NCBI GenBank assembly: GCA_949987565.1
Contig: OX465115.1
Span: 4,002,004-4,066,003, forward strand
From: Luidia sarsii
Taxonomy: Eukaryota > Echinodermata > Asteroidea > Paxillosida > Luidiidae
Direction: 5' to 3'
Length of the DNA stretch: 64,000 nucleotides
Shown here: positions 22,862 to 35,175 of the stretch, piece after piece
Numbering within the stretch: position 1 is the stretch's first letter
Layout: each line of letters starts with the position of its first letter
Position numbers and translations under genes: made by a program
The notes under the pieces: model-generated
What the model saw: only the letters and a program-made list of their open reading frames with translations
Database searches by the model: none
Told to the model about the DNA's origin: nothing

Positions 22862-23881
22862 TCATCGAGGGTTTTCCAAGGGGCTTGGGGCCGGGCCGAC
22901 TTTCACGGCGCAGAGGCCACCCAGCCTGAGCAGCTTGCGGGACTGTCGCCGGAAGATGGCGGAGCCGAAGGCGTAGATGAGTGGGTTGACCACGCTGGTC
23001 AGCGAGGTGAGAGCCGGGTAGATGGTCATCAGCGTGGGCCGGTCACAGACCCGGCCCTCCAGCCACAGCAGGATGAAGACCACGTACGGGATGTAGCTGA
23101 GGCCGTAGGTGCCGGTGACCAGCAGGAGAGTCTTGGCCGTGGCGATGTCGAAGCGGTTCGTCCGCCTGGAGGAGACGGCCATGTTCTGCAGCTGCCGGAT
23201 GGCCAGGCGCTGACGGCTTGTGCTGCAGACGATCCAGCCGTAGGCCAGGCTGATCAGGGACAGGTTGCCCAGCAGGATCCCCAGGCTCGCCAGGCGCACT
23301 CCGGCGCGCGGCCGCTGGCTCTCGTCCAGGCAGATGGTGAAGGTGCCCTGCCGGTACGCCACCACCGAGTACGAAAGCGCCACGATGTAGTTCAGCACCA
23401 GCATCAGGCAGGGCACCACCTTGCTGATGCGGAAGCGCAGCTTCTTCGCCGACTTCCGGATGGCCACGGCCCGGATGGCCGCCATCTCCAGCATGGTCAT
23501 CAGCGATTGGACGGTGCAGACGTAGTGCGTGAACGCCGAAACGTGGCAGACGACCGTGACCCCGACCGGGGGAGTCCCCGGCGAGCGCATCGCGTAGACG
23601 ATCCGCACGGCGTACGTGGGCGCAACCACGCAACTCAGCAGCAGGTCGGTCACGGCCAAGTTGAAGACCAGGATGTTGAAGACGGTGCGCATCTGCGAGT
23701 AGAGAGCGATGACGAGGCAGACCAGGAGGTTGCCCGCCGTGCCCAGGACAAACGTCAGCGCCAACGTGGCGACGGCCAATCGCATCACCGTCAGCTCCTC
23801 CGCATCCAGCTCGGCCCGACCTCCCTCCCCGCCTCCCTCCGTCCCGTTCTCCGGGAAGCCGCAGGCGATGGGCAAAGCCAT
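22862..23881 (-). CDS. Orphan class A (rhodopsin-like) GPCR, intronless
   Basis: From the ATG at 23881 the frame encodes 339 residues with seven hydrophobic segments. An N-terminal NGT glycosylation site precedes TM1 (GNLLV, N1.50). TM2 has FNLAVTDLLLS with D2.50. Cys3.25 and an extracellular loop 2 Cys (FTICLDE) can form the usual disulfide. The DRY motif is changed: counting from Cys3.25, positions 3.49-3.51 are Ile-Arg-Ala, so only R3.50 is kept. TM6 has Pro6.50 but Tyr at 6.48 instead of Trp; TM7 has NPLIY. No Lys in TM7, so not an opsin. The frame extends upstream to an ATG at 24031, but the extra 50 residues do not look like a receptor N-terminus, so 23881 is preferred. The ligand cannot be told. 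GC-rich coding sequence in AT-rich surroundings. Confidence 0.9.
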   Translation of the reverse strand: MALPIACGFPENGTEGGGEGGRAELDAEELTVMRLAVATLALTFVLGTAGNLLVCLVIALYSQMRTVFNILVFNLAVTDLLLSCVVAPTYAVRIVYAMRSPGTPPVGVTVVCHVSAFTHYVCTVQSLMTMLEMAAIRAVAIRKSAKKLRFRISKVVPCLMLVLNYIVALSYSVVAYRQGTFTICLDESQRPRAGVRLASLGILLGNLSLISLAYGWIVCSTSRQRLAIRQLQNMAVSSRRTNRFDIATAKTLLLVTGTYGLSYIPYVVFILLWLEGRVCDRPTLMTIYPALTSLTSVVNPLIYAFGSAIFRRQSRKLLRLGGLCAVKVGPAPSPLENPR

Positions 23882-24048
23882 CTGAGACAAATCTGAAACT
23901 GTGGAGTGCAGGAAGAGCCCACAATTCCAAATTCTCAAAGCGTTAGCAAAGTGTGACACATTTACAAATATAAAAGACGGCGTACAGTACAGACGCGACC
24001 ACAGATCGCTATACAGATTCAAATCCACCACACGGCCTCCACCAGCTC

Positions 24049-24200
24049 GCTGGTCCAGTGGTTAAGACGTCTGCGACAGAGAGCAGGAGTAGTGGGTTCA
24101 AATCCCAACTGAGCTGCCTGTTGGTTTGTTTCTCAGCCGGCAAATCGGGCAAAGCACTGAGTAGGCCGTGCTAATCGTACGTCGGGTAGGTCAAAACACC
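24049..24200 (+). mobile_element. tRNA-derived SINE
   Basis: Starts CTGGTCCAGTGGTTAAGACG and contains GGGTTCAAATCCCAACTGAG, box A- and box B-like, followed by the GGCAAAGCACTGAGTA body shared with other copies in the window. Confidence 0.7.
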
Positions 24201-27200
24201 CACTGAATGTTAGCAGTGTTAGACGCAGAAGGGCAAGGCATCCTGACAAGTTTTAGACTCTTGGCCAAGATTTGGTTTTTGGGGAATGTTTTTGCAGAGA
24301 CAATTCCCACAAACGGTGGCAGTTGTTGAAGAAAGAACACTGACAAATGTTCAATGTAAACCCGACAATCTTGGCCAAGACTCGGTCTTAGTAAAGTTTT
24401 ACAAGGTGTGGTTAGTGGTGGACTGGTGGAGGATCAAAAACAAACGTAAGATGCCCAAGAGATTAGTCAAAGTTAGGACTCAAGCAACGTGTGCACAAAC
24501 TTGGAGGTGATGGACAACGGAGAAACATTTTGTGGACGTTGAATACAATTCCTTTCACGTAGAGTCACTGACCTCAAGTTACTGTTGGAGGAACGCTGGC
24601 ACAAATTCAGATTTGCAAATGGTCTGGGCAAAGATATTTAAATGTCAAATGGAGGTACATGTATCCCCATCCTTCTCACGTTTCACTCGATTGGCAGCAG
24701 TGGTTGGAGGTGACGGTAGAATTTTCAGACACAAAGCTCCGAGCAAAGATTTGGCCTCAATCCTCGACACTGGCTGGTCTGGTTCGCTCACAATGCCGCT
24801 AGCTTTCAGCACATAATCGGCGGACAAAATTGACGCAACAAAATGGACAAATTTGAATGCAGACTAAAAATCACAATGTGCTAATTTCGTCTTGATTCAC
24901 TATCAATACTATGAGCTCTCAGCAAAAATTGTCGATGATATGGAGGCAATGAATATGAGTCGCTAGACGACAGAGCTACATAATTTTTTTTTTTGGGGGG
25001 TGGACACAAAAGTTCTGAGCGGCCACTAGCAACATCGGCTTTGCACTGAACACCTGGCATCCTGGTCTGCTCCATTATTTATACTGCGAGGGGCTGACGG
25101 AAACTGAAGCCCGCAAATATCAAAGGAGAGTGGGCGATAACCATCAAGCCATCACTCATTGCTCAGTGGAATTAACAAAAACGACCACCCGATGCTTATA
25201 ATAGGTACATGTAATGAAAGTTTGGTTTGACAGACAGGGGGAGGGGGGAGGGGGAGGGGGGAGGGGGAGGGGGGGGACACAAGGCAATGTCTGCTGGCCT
25301 GCGCAGATGCCAAATTATAATCTTTCCTGCTCACCTCTACGGAGAACAACAAAACCTTGCCTACGTAGCTTTAGTGGGGGAGTGTCAGTGACCAGTGGCC
25401 TTTACAGAGGACAATAAGATTAATGAGAGAGAGGATTCTGTCCCGTGGGGAAGTACAAACAATCGAGAGACATCTGTACCGGTACCTGTGCTCAACAGGA
25501 AATGATGGAATGACATCATTGCTACCCTCCCAAGCCTCATAATTCTAGTCTCTCGTGAGCAGCGCCGCAGTGCAAAAAAAAAAAAACCACCGCCGGGAAT
25601 TCAAAAAAATGGGGACGCGCAATTACCTAGTGTGTTTGTTAGAGTGCTTGCATGCGCAGGCAAATTCCAAGCATACATTTCCATCGGTAATGATCACCAT
25701 ATTTACTGGACAAGAACATGCATCTAGACAACACGCATTCAAAATGCGTCAGTGTATAGGACACTATGCCTTCGTAACATATTTGTGACCTAAGATGGTA
25801 TAATGAGGGATCTATCATGGGAACCCCCGTTTTTGACGGTACACGTTTTCGACGCTTAGCCTTCTAACTCACATCGCACGATGAAAACAACTCCATATAA
25901 CGATCTCAGACTTCGTATCTTCCAGTTGGTTTCCTGCTCTTGTCCATCACCAAAAATGTGGTAGGCCAAACTCGTATGATTCAAAAAGTTGCTGTTTTAG
26001 GGTCTATTTTCCTAGGTACAAAATTGGCAGTTGCTTCGAAGCTCCAGTTTTCTTTATTGTTGGTCCTAAAAAAAAATATGAGTGTACCATAACAAACCCC
26101 AACATACGTAGAAAAAATATATATCACGCAACTTGAGGCAGTCCGTTCTGGGTAAAAACTATGGAGGCTCCTATAGGGCGTCTCGCTTATATAATTTAAA
26201 AAATAAAAATTTATTATTATTTAATAAAGACAAAAAGTAACATGGCCAAATAGCCGAAAAGGCTTTTATAAAAAATGAAAAAAATAAAAGGGCAGCGAGA
26301 GAAAGTACCAAGAAGGAGGAAATGTGTCTCTGGAGTGACATTGGGAAAGGTCATAACTGAAGAAGCAGTGAGAAAGAGGATTGTGGAGTTTTTTTAAACG
26401 TCACAAAAGAAGACATCAACCAGACCAATACATTTTAAGCATAAATTATGTATGATTTGAGGAAAGTGTTAGAAGCAGTGTCGAAAAAAAACCCACAAAG
26501 ATGAACACAAAAAAACATACAGGGAAGAATTTTACAGTGCTACACAGCATTTTGAGTTATTTTAAGAATTTATTTTGCGTTTGGCTGCACTGGGACACCT
26601 TACTAAACACCACCATCGAAAATAGGTGACGATGCTTACTGCGCGGTGCGCCGCGGACGTCAACAAAACCGGGTAATCTTACGGAAGTGACAGGCTTGAT
26701 CAACCTTCTCTATGATTATTCTAATAGTCTGTGGTGTGGACAAAGTGACTGAGAGCTCTTTTAGTGTGATACTTTCGTCCACATTGGTCAGCTTGAAGAA
26801 AAGTCCTTATATCGTCGAAAACCGGTAACTGGAGGATACTCCGAAAGTCCTTTTCAAGTAAATAGCATCAAAAACCTTTTCGGAGAAGAGGATCATCTCT
26901 CCGATGTCTTTAAATATTCAAGAAAAAAAAAAACACTGTTGGATTTGTAAAGGTGTTTGCGCGTACGCCCCAGTCACTGTTGGTGCACCGTGTGCATTGA
27001 CCTCTAAACTTACACGTAAGAGTCTCCGTGCCTGCATATTGGCTGGTTGTCTTTCTCGCGTTGTAACTTTAAATTTCAGCAACGTATGAAAATAATGTTG
27101 ATATCCTTGGAAAGCTAATGGGGTACTCTTTGCAGTGGTGGGCGTGGGAAAATCTTGAAAACTCAAATTTTGATGAAAATCCCTCATAATGCCGTGCCGG

Positions 27201-27469
27201 ATCGCATGTTGTTACGGCATCCGGGAACACAAATCACTCAGATGATATCTACAGGCGATTTGGCATGTAAAGTGATAAGAGCAGACAACATGTGAAAGCA
27301 AATACCTGGTATATGCTTCTAAGATAAATGCGTGTCCTTTGTTGGAACAGCACAGTGAGCTATATAGAGGAAGTCTGTGGAGCAATTGGTTGTCCAAAGG
27401 CAAAAGATGTTTGACTAGACTGGGATTCAAACTTTCGTCCTCCAGTTTAAAAGACTGCCACTCCAGCAC
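24201..27469. other. Intergenic, no gene seen
   Basis: No open frame with domain features. Contains a G-run tract at 25236-25277 and several homopolymers. Around 26200-26600 the sequence is A-rich and resembles decayed repeat. I see no tRNA or conserved exon. Confidence 0.5.
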
Positions 27470-27605
27470 CAAACCCATCGTAACTTACGATCAATCGCCA
27501 GACAGTGAGCGATGCACAGAAACCATACGGCGTATCATAAACTAACGATGATGGGTTATCACAACTAATGATGCATTGTAAGGCTTTGTGAAATCCACCC
27601 CAGCA
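27470..27605. mobile_element. MITE, inverted copy of the 8670 element
   Basis: Reads CATCGTAACTTACGATCAATC at one end and GGCTTTGTGAAATCCACCCC at the other, the reverse complement of the element at 8670-8822 in a GLT8D1 intron. Confidence 0.65.
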
Positions 27606-27659
27606 TTGAGACACCACCGGGCAAAGGGTCCAGCTTTTGCTGCATTCCACACAAAGGGA

Positions 27660-28195
27660 CGACAGCAGCCATGTCACCCCCTGGCAACAGTTGCCACTCT
27701 GGCAGCAGACATCTCCCCTAGCAACAGTCACCTCCCCTAGCAACAGTCACTGCCCCTCACAAGTGACACAACTGCTGCCACACTGGCAACAGACTACTCC
27801 CCTAGCAACAGTCACCTCACCTAGCAACAGTCACCTCCCCTAGCAACAGTCACCTCCCCTAGCAACAGCCACTGCCCCTGGCAACAGTCACTGTCCCTCA
27901 CAAGTGACACAACTGTTGCCACACTGGCAGAAGACTTCTCCCCTAGCAAAAGTCACCTCACCTAGCAACAGTCACCTCCCTTAGCAACAGTCATTGCCCC
28001 TCACAAGTGACACAACTGTTGCCACACTTGCAACAGACTACTCCCCTAGCAACAGTCACCTCCCCTGGCAACAGTCACCTCCCCTGACAACAGTCACCTC
28101 CCCTAGCAACAGTCACCTCCCCTGGCAACAGTCACCTCCCCTGGCAACAGTCACCTCCCCTAGCAACAGTCACCTCCCCTATCAACATACATGGA
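27660..28195. repeat. 19-bp minisatellite (AGTCACCTCCCCTAGCAAC)
   Basis: About 25 copies, interrupted three times by a longer segment containing GTGACACAACTGTTGCCACA, giving a higher-order repeat of about 110-160 bp. Confidence 0.9.
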
Positions 28196-28269
28196 CACTC
28201 AACAGTTACCAGCATCCCCAACAGTGTTTGTCACCACTGGCAACCAGTTGTTATCCCTTGCGACTGTTG

Positions 28270-28345
28270 TTGATCCAGATGTACATGTATGTATACATGT
28301 ATATCTACAGTAGTACATGTACATGTACATATGTAAATGTACAGT
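28270..28345. repeat. TACATG hexamer-rich run
   Basis: Palindrome-rich TACATGTACATG sequence; similar short runs at 28655, 32525-32690 and 33850. Confidence 0.7.
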
Positions 28346-29930
28346 AGTCGTGAACTCTGAATCAACCTGGGAATTGGTTCACTGCAACCCAAATTGGCAT
28401 CACGAATCTCTGGGAGGAAGGTTTAAACAAAATCAAATTCTTCTTCTTTGAAAACAGCAATTAGACTGTGACGTCGGCCCGGGGGCATATGGTACTGTAC
28501 AAGCACTCCGGCCACCTGAGGTTCAGTTAGCCCCCTTCGGTGGGTGGCCTTCCAAAATAGACATCTCTAATTAGTCATTACTGCAGTTGGCGGTGCCAGA
28601 AATGAAGATCAAAAAATATAAAAATCCTGAGTTGGCATGAAATATATTCATTGGTACATGTACATGTACATTAAATTCCCAGATCAAACATCATTTCTGG
28701 GTTTTGGGCTTATTTGAAGCATTCAAAAATGAAATAATCAAATTTATGCCCGTAGTTATTGAGGGCACTGTTCTTTACATAATGGGGTGAACGCACATTT
28801 ATTTTACCTGCCCACGCGAAGGCCGTACCGGTATGTAGTATGTACACAGATTAATTTCATTGACACGTTAAATGCATAATGCACAATGTAAAAAACAAAG
28901 TGAACAAAAAGGGGGAAAAGTTGCTGGCAAAGATGTTTTTCCACAAGCTTTTTCTTCGGAATCAAACATTGAACTCTCAGTAAATAACTAGGATAGAGAT
29001 TCTGAAAATACTTTTCCCGATGGCAACAGACGTGAATGCGTTGCAAAAGTATGAGCCTGAATGGTCTCCATGAAAACAAGCAAATTTAAGGGTCGTCAGG
29101 GAATAAATGGACATTAATTCCATTGTTGCAATCTTCAACAACAAATCTGGTTGTGAATTTATCAATATTTATTTACTTTCTAGCCTCGCGCTTAAGGTTT
29201 ATTTTTAATAGCCCACCGGGCTAGTAAATTGAGTTTTTTTCCTAGCCCGCAGCAAGTTTTACTAGCCCTGTAAAATTGTAAAATTAATATTGAATTTTAA
29301 AACAAGCTAATTACAAGGCCTGAAGGTACATGTACCTCCTTCGTTATTAGGTCTGGTAAAACAACTGATTAGTTTCTACGTTCTCATCCCTGCCCGCATC
29401 ATTTTTTGCCGCCACATCGCTGTCTACTTTCTACTAGTCCGCCGGGCTTCAAAGTAAGTAATTTCACTAGCCCACGGCTGTTTTTTACTAGTTAGACAAT
29501 GACCGCCGGGCTAGTCTTTACAAAAATCGGTTCTCATAAACACTCATCTTTCTTCCTCCTGATCCATTATGCTCCTGGGCATTTCCATGGAAAAAGGGGA
29601 AATGGACGAAAAAATAATTCACCGAGTTCCTTAATTTGGTGGTATTTTTCCAACAGCATATTGACAAAAGCTATGGAAATAAGTCCATATAACTAATCTT
29701 TGCTTGACTTTTACCTGGAAATTTTGCCTTTTGAACATTATGTGTGGTAATTATTAAATTTTGACCCATAAAAGAGCTATTACTCATTCTCTCTAAATGA
29801 CCCCATTTTAATATTCATGGTGAGTTAAAATTTGGAGATAGTTTCATGAGACCTTTCTATCATTACATTTTATGACAAACATTCCTTTTCTGTTCTAGCT
29901 TTTTCAGGATAAACCCGCTAAATCAGGTGG
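28346..29930. other. Intergenic with GCCCGCCGGGCTAG repeat
   Basis: No gene seen. At 29180-29515 short segments containing CCGGGCTAGT and ACTAGCCC recur several times in both orientations, probably a decayed DNA transposon. Confidence 0.45.
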
Positions 29931-30269
29931 TTGTGACAATGTAACGCGAGTCACATTCTACACACAAAGTTAACTGTATATACAAAAAAAACCTTGTCCA
30001 TTTTAAATCTCCTCCTTCGCGGTGCAGCAAACCAAATTACAACAAAAACAACCCATGTTATCTACCTAGGATAATACTTCTGCCACTGATGTTGGTAACG
30101 CGAGTCACATGTAACGTGAGTCACAGCATTTCTTAGCGGTAGGGTAACGCGAGTCACAGTAGTTCCAGTGCTTGTCATCTTCTCATCAGTGCCTATTGTT
30201 TTGCAATGTTTATTGGCCTTTAGATAGAGGGCAGCACAATCATTTCCCCACAATTCCATGCACCAGGGT

Positions 30270-30535
30270 ACATGAAGCTGACAATAAGCCTGATGATATT
30301 GCTGTACAAGACTGGTGGTTTATGAATGATGTGCATTTGTACGTGGGCAAATGTTATCCAGGGGAAGTGAACAAAAATGTAAATTTATGGTGATTATCAA
30401 GTTTGTGTGGCCCACAAGTGGCCCACTGTCTCAGTTGAAATTTTATACCCATGATCATGATGATAAACTGGTGAGAAAGGTGAAGCCGCCATTCACATTC
30501 AACAACTTACAACTTCTGGTTGTGAAGCGTGTTTG
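30270..30535 (+). pseudogene. Coding-like fragment, unidentified
   Basis: Two overlapping frames give DDIAVQDWWFMNDVHLYVGK and then IIKFVWPTSGPLSQLKFYTH, continuing to a stop after NNLQLLVVKRV. Amino-acid composition looks protein-like and a single frameshift joins them, suggesting the 3' end of a decayed gene or transposon ORF. I do not recognise the family. Confidence 0.35.
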
Positions 30536-30708
30536 ATCAAACGTACGTGGCAGTGTCGTGGGAGGGGTGGTACTGCACCAATTCTTTGAAGTAAATCTTT
30601 TATCATTCATCATATGAAAATGATCTTTGTTGTTTTGGCAACTGTTTGCCTTCTCACTTCACTCGAAACCTGAAGATTATAACTATACACAGATTGAATC
30701 AAGGTAGT

Positions 30709-31971
30709 GTGTCCATTAAGGCTGTTGTCGACAAGGCTTTTGTCGACAATGTCGCGACAAAGAAAATATTCCGACATGTCGACAAGGTTTTTCGGTTGTC
30801 GCGACAAAAACAATAAAATACATTACTAGCCTATCTTATTAATCTATAGTCACAATGGCCAATTTTTGAAAAGAAGGGAATAAAAAGGGAACAAAAAAAT
30901 CCTACAATTGTGCGCTGAGCATTTCATTTTTGCTTATCCACGCCACAAAATAATAGTTACTAAATATGTTGGAAGTTGGAATTCAGGGATCGCGACGCGA
31001 CCAAAGAAAATCGTTCACCGAACGCATTTTGCCATTACGATGTACAGTGTAAATACTGTCACTACTGTATAGCGCACGTTTCTATGGCCGGTCGTCAGCA
31101 GTACAGTAGCTGGTATACGTTGCTGCATCGCATGCATTTAATACACGTGCGTACGGGATACCAGTGCAATGCAGAGATCGGGAAAGATCGTGGACGTCCG
31201 AGGGAAGGATCGAGAAATGAGATCGCACGTGCGTCGCGGTCGGTACCCAGTTGAAAGTAGCCGCATGTTTGGGCCCAAAATCCCGGCGGCCGCGTATTTT
31301 ATTTCGTTGAAAAACGGACCGGAAGTACATTAAGTACATCGGGAAAAGGCCTCCTTTGCCGCATACGTTCTAGGTTTGTCTGAATGTATGGCTGAATACG
31401 CGGCCTCCTCCGTTTTTGGGCCCAGTACGCAGCTGTTTTTTGGGTGCTCAATACCTAGGTTCGGACGGTGACGTCTTTTCTTTTCACTGAAACTATCTGG
31501 TTCTCCAACTGTACATGTGTACATAGCTAATTGGAAAGCCACTGCAGCCGCTGTGCAGCGAATTAATAAATATTCACTATTTCTTGCAGTGAGAACGCAC
31601 GCATCGCTGATCGATGACGTCATGAATAAACAATGAGCAATCGCTTTTTTATGATTTTTTTAGGAAATTACGACTGTAACACCCAACATCGGCACAAAAA
31701 TTATTTTGTTGTGTATAATCTTAAATACGAAAGCCATTAAATATGAAATTTTATTGAAATTAAGATTATCCATGAAAACTTATTTCACAAGTTCACAACT
31801 ATGGCGGTTTGACATGCCCCATTCCTTTAATACCTCAAAAAAAATCCGACATTGTGACTACAGATTTTTAACTAAATCGGGTCTCTGTCGCGACAATGTC
31901 GACAGTCGGCATAAAATTCTCGCGACATGTCGACAAGAATTTTTTCTCACGACAACAGCCTTAGTGTCCAT
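30709..31971. mobile_element. Non-autonomous hAT-like transposon with 8-bp target duplication
   Basis: The element (30717-31963, 1247 bp) starts TAAGGCTGTTGTCG and ends with its inverse CGACAACAGCCTTA. It is flanked on both sides by GTGTCCAT (709-716 and 964-971 of the respective kilobases), an exact 8-bp duplication typical of hAT elements. Subterminal zones carry TGTCGCGACA and TGTCGACA palindromes. No transposase is encoded. Confidence 0.85.
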
Positions 31972-32724
31972 AGTCTATGGTAAATTTGAAGTAATGCGAG
32001 TCACGGTAACGCGAGTCACATCAATTAATTATAATTTTTTTCTAAATTGGTTGGGAAATGTATTTCATTTTAGGAGATGTATAAATGACAAAGGGTTGTG
32101 AGCTTCTGATAACTATTCATTGCTTTATCCAATTCATACACATGTAGTGTGAGGAGAAATTTCATTTAAACCCAAGCTGATTTTATTGCTTTCCTTTTTG
32201 TGTAATGCTAGTCACGGTATAATTACAAGAAAATTAAAGTATTGTTTATCAGTTGAGATCATGTTTTGTGTATACCTAGTGTCAGTTCAGTTGATATCTA
32301 CACAAAGGAAGTGGATTTTTGTACAACTACATTTCAGTACACATGTGGTTAAAAATGTTTCAAAATACCGTAGACTAAAATGTAACGTGAGTCACCATGG
32401 AAATGCCCTGCTGGTTCTTTTCCATATTACTTTTTATAGCCCTCACCTTGAGTGGCCTTTTGGGGCCTTGTGTTTGGTCATTGAATGGTGCAAACTGCCT
32501 ATTGACTTGCATGCCAATGGTCAACATATAATACACGTACATGTACATGAATCAGAAGAGGTCACTCCCGGGTGTTAGAACAGTGCAGGAGACTTAGCCT
32601 TTAGTGGTTGTGTATACATGATATCACCAGATCAATGTTCATGTACATGTACATGTACACACTGTACATACCCTGTACATGTACATGCCTAGTTTGCCTA
32701 CAGACAGTCGGACAACTCAAACTG

Positions 32725-33560
32725 AGGCAGGTCGAGTGATAAGCGGGTCGAGCGATGTGTGAGGCGGGTCGACCGATATGTGAGGCGGGTCCATTGATAT
32801 GTGACGCGGGTCGACAGATATGTGAGGCGGGTCGACCGATATGTGACGCGGGTCGACAGATATGTGATGCGGGTCGACAGATATGTGATGCGGGTCGACC
32901 GATATATGAGGCGGGTCGACCGACATGTGAGGCGGGTCAACCAATAAGTGAGGCGGGTCGACCGATATGTGAGGCGGGTCGACAGATATGTGAGGCGGGT
33001 CGACCGATATATGAGGCGGGTCGACCGATATGTGAGGCGGGTCAACCAATAAGTGAGGCGGGTCGACCGATATGTGAGGCGGGTCGACCGATATATGAGG
33101 CGGGCTGACCGATATGTGAGGCGGGTCGACCGATATATGAGGCGGGCTGACCGATATGCGAGGCGGGTCGACTGATATATGAAGCGGGTCAACCGATATG
33201 TGAGGCGGGTCGACCAATATGTGAGACGGGTCGACCTGTATGTGAGGCGGGTCGACTGATATATGAGGCGGGCCAACCGATATGTGAGGCGGGCCGACCG
33301 ATATGAGAGGCGGGTCGACCGATATATGAGGCGGGCTGACCGATATGTGAGGCGGGCCGACCGATATGTGAGGCGGGTCGACCTGTATGTGAGGCGGGTC
33401 GACTGATATATGAGGCGGGTCGACCGATATGTGAGGCGGGCCGACCGATATGAGAGGCGGGCCGACCGATATGAGAGGCGGGCTGACCAAGTGCGGCACT
33501 GCGGCGGGTCGACCGATATATGAGGCGGGCCGACCGATATGTGAGGCGGGTCGACCGGTG
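32725..33560. repeat. 21-bp minisatellite, about 40 copies
   Basis: Core GTCGACCGATATGTGAGGCG with variants at GACCGA/GACAGA/CAACCA. GTCGAC palindrome recurs in most units. Long frames on both strands (for example ISVDPPH repeats) are by-products of the period. Confidence 0.95.
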
Positions 33561-35175
33561 AACGGGCAGCTGCTCACAAGTCGTGCACCAAAGGCAATTT
33601 ACTCAATGTGAATTACGACCACCGTTAAATGAATTCTCAAGCTGAGAACTAGATAATAGCAAACATTTGAGGACACCAGTCACCAGTGACACATTGTGGT
33701 CTGAGGTTCTTTCCCAACCCCCTCCCCCATACAGCCAAATCCCGGGTGAGAATTTAAATCAGTTCTGATATAGATGGCACAAAAGGCACACTGTATGCCT
33801 AAACACCCCCCCCCCAAAAAAAACCCCATACAACACACACAAATGAGCTACATGTATAGATACTAGATAGGCAGTGTACATGTATATTCAGCCAGCAGCT
33901 TCATTCTTCCTGGAGGTTGTTCCTGCTGATGTTCAAATGCATATCCATGCATGCTCTTTTCTCTGATTGGCCAACCTCGGGGTACATGTGCGCAAAGAGT
34001 AGGCATGAATAATATGCATAAACCCCAGCAGGAATGACCTCCGGCAGAATAACCTTTCGGTCAAGAAAGCCGGCATGGCCTAATGACAATTGCATGCTCT
34101 TTTCTCTGATTGGCCAACCTCGGGGTACATGTGCGCAAAGAGTAGGCATGAATAATATGCATAAACCCCAGCAGGAATGACCTCCGGCAGAATAACCTTT
34201 CGGTCAAGAAAGCCGGCATGGCGTAATGACAATTGGTCAAGGGACCGGCAGAATAGCGTTTGCAGGAAGAATGCCATTGCCGGCTGAATATACACTGCCC
34301 TAAAATGTCATCTGACATACATGTACATTGATGTTCACCAAACACCCTGGATTACTTATATGTAGCTGTGATTGGCCACTAGTACTTAGTAAACCATCAA
34401 AACAACCTGAGTGCTTTAGCACTGTGACTGTGAGTGCCCATCTACAGTGGACGTGATTCGCATGAAGTTAACCGTTAAATCGTCCATGCATGATTAACAA
34501 GCCGCGGATCATACTAATTGGCATCAATACGGCATCAACAGTACTACACGTATTCAAAATGTATCTATCATACATCAAAAATAGATATACATGTATGCAG
34601 GATTGAAAGTACATAGCTATCAAAGAGGATCTTTTGGCATTGTTTTATTACTTATTGTTTTATTATGTTTAAACTAAAACAAAAAGTCACGGAAAGGCCA
34701 ATATAAAATAACGTCTGCTACCGCTTTGGCGGAGTGATTTTGAACACAATTTGGGTATGTTGACTGTTGACACTGTGTTGACACTGTGTTGACGCCTTGT
34801 TGATGCCTTGTTGACGCCTTGTTGACGCCTTGTTGATGCCTTGTTGACGCCTTGTTGATGCCACTACCAAGTACCATGTGTTGACGCTGTGGTCACACCA
34901 ATACTTAATACAATAGTATGACCGGTTGACTGTTGTTGACGTGTGACTGTGCAAATGCAAGTTTGTAAAAAAAATGAAATGCACCCCAACCAGGCTGGTC
35001 CAGGCAGTGCATGTAATAATGGATAATGCAAAAAAAACACTGCAGTGTAATCTAATTTTAAATTGTAGCCATTTTAGTACTCCAAGCTCAAGTTGAACGA
35101 TTCAACAATCAAAATTAGAAACAAAAAAAGCAATATAAATCAAGAAAAACCTGACTGAGAACTTCAAATTACTTA
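33561..35175. other. Intergenic with local duplications
   Basis: No gene seen. A segment of about 144 bp starting near 33951 (TCTCTGATTGGCCAACCTCG) is repeated in tandem from 34095. An 11-bp repeat (GCCTTGTTGAC) occupies 34755-34865. Confidence 0.6.

Larger units (their letters stand above)
29939..32400. repeat. Dispersed TAACGCGAGTCAC motif cluster
   Basis: The motif or a one- to two-base variant occurs at about 29940, 30097, 30112, 30143, 31993, 32007, 32202 and 32382, all on the plus strand and irregularly spaced. The cluster is split by the hAT-like element at 30717-31963. Confidence 0.6.

Noticed and set aside
22862..23881. Opsin
   Set aside because: No Lys at the retinal-binding position in TM7 (segment before NPLIY).
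22820..23896. Plus-strand 358-codon frame
   Set aside because: Antisense shadow of the GC-rich orphan GPCR; the minus strand has all seven-TM landmarks.
32725..33560. CRISPR-like array
   Set aside because: Units abut without unique spacers and the genome is eukaryotic; this is a minisatellite.
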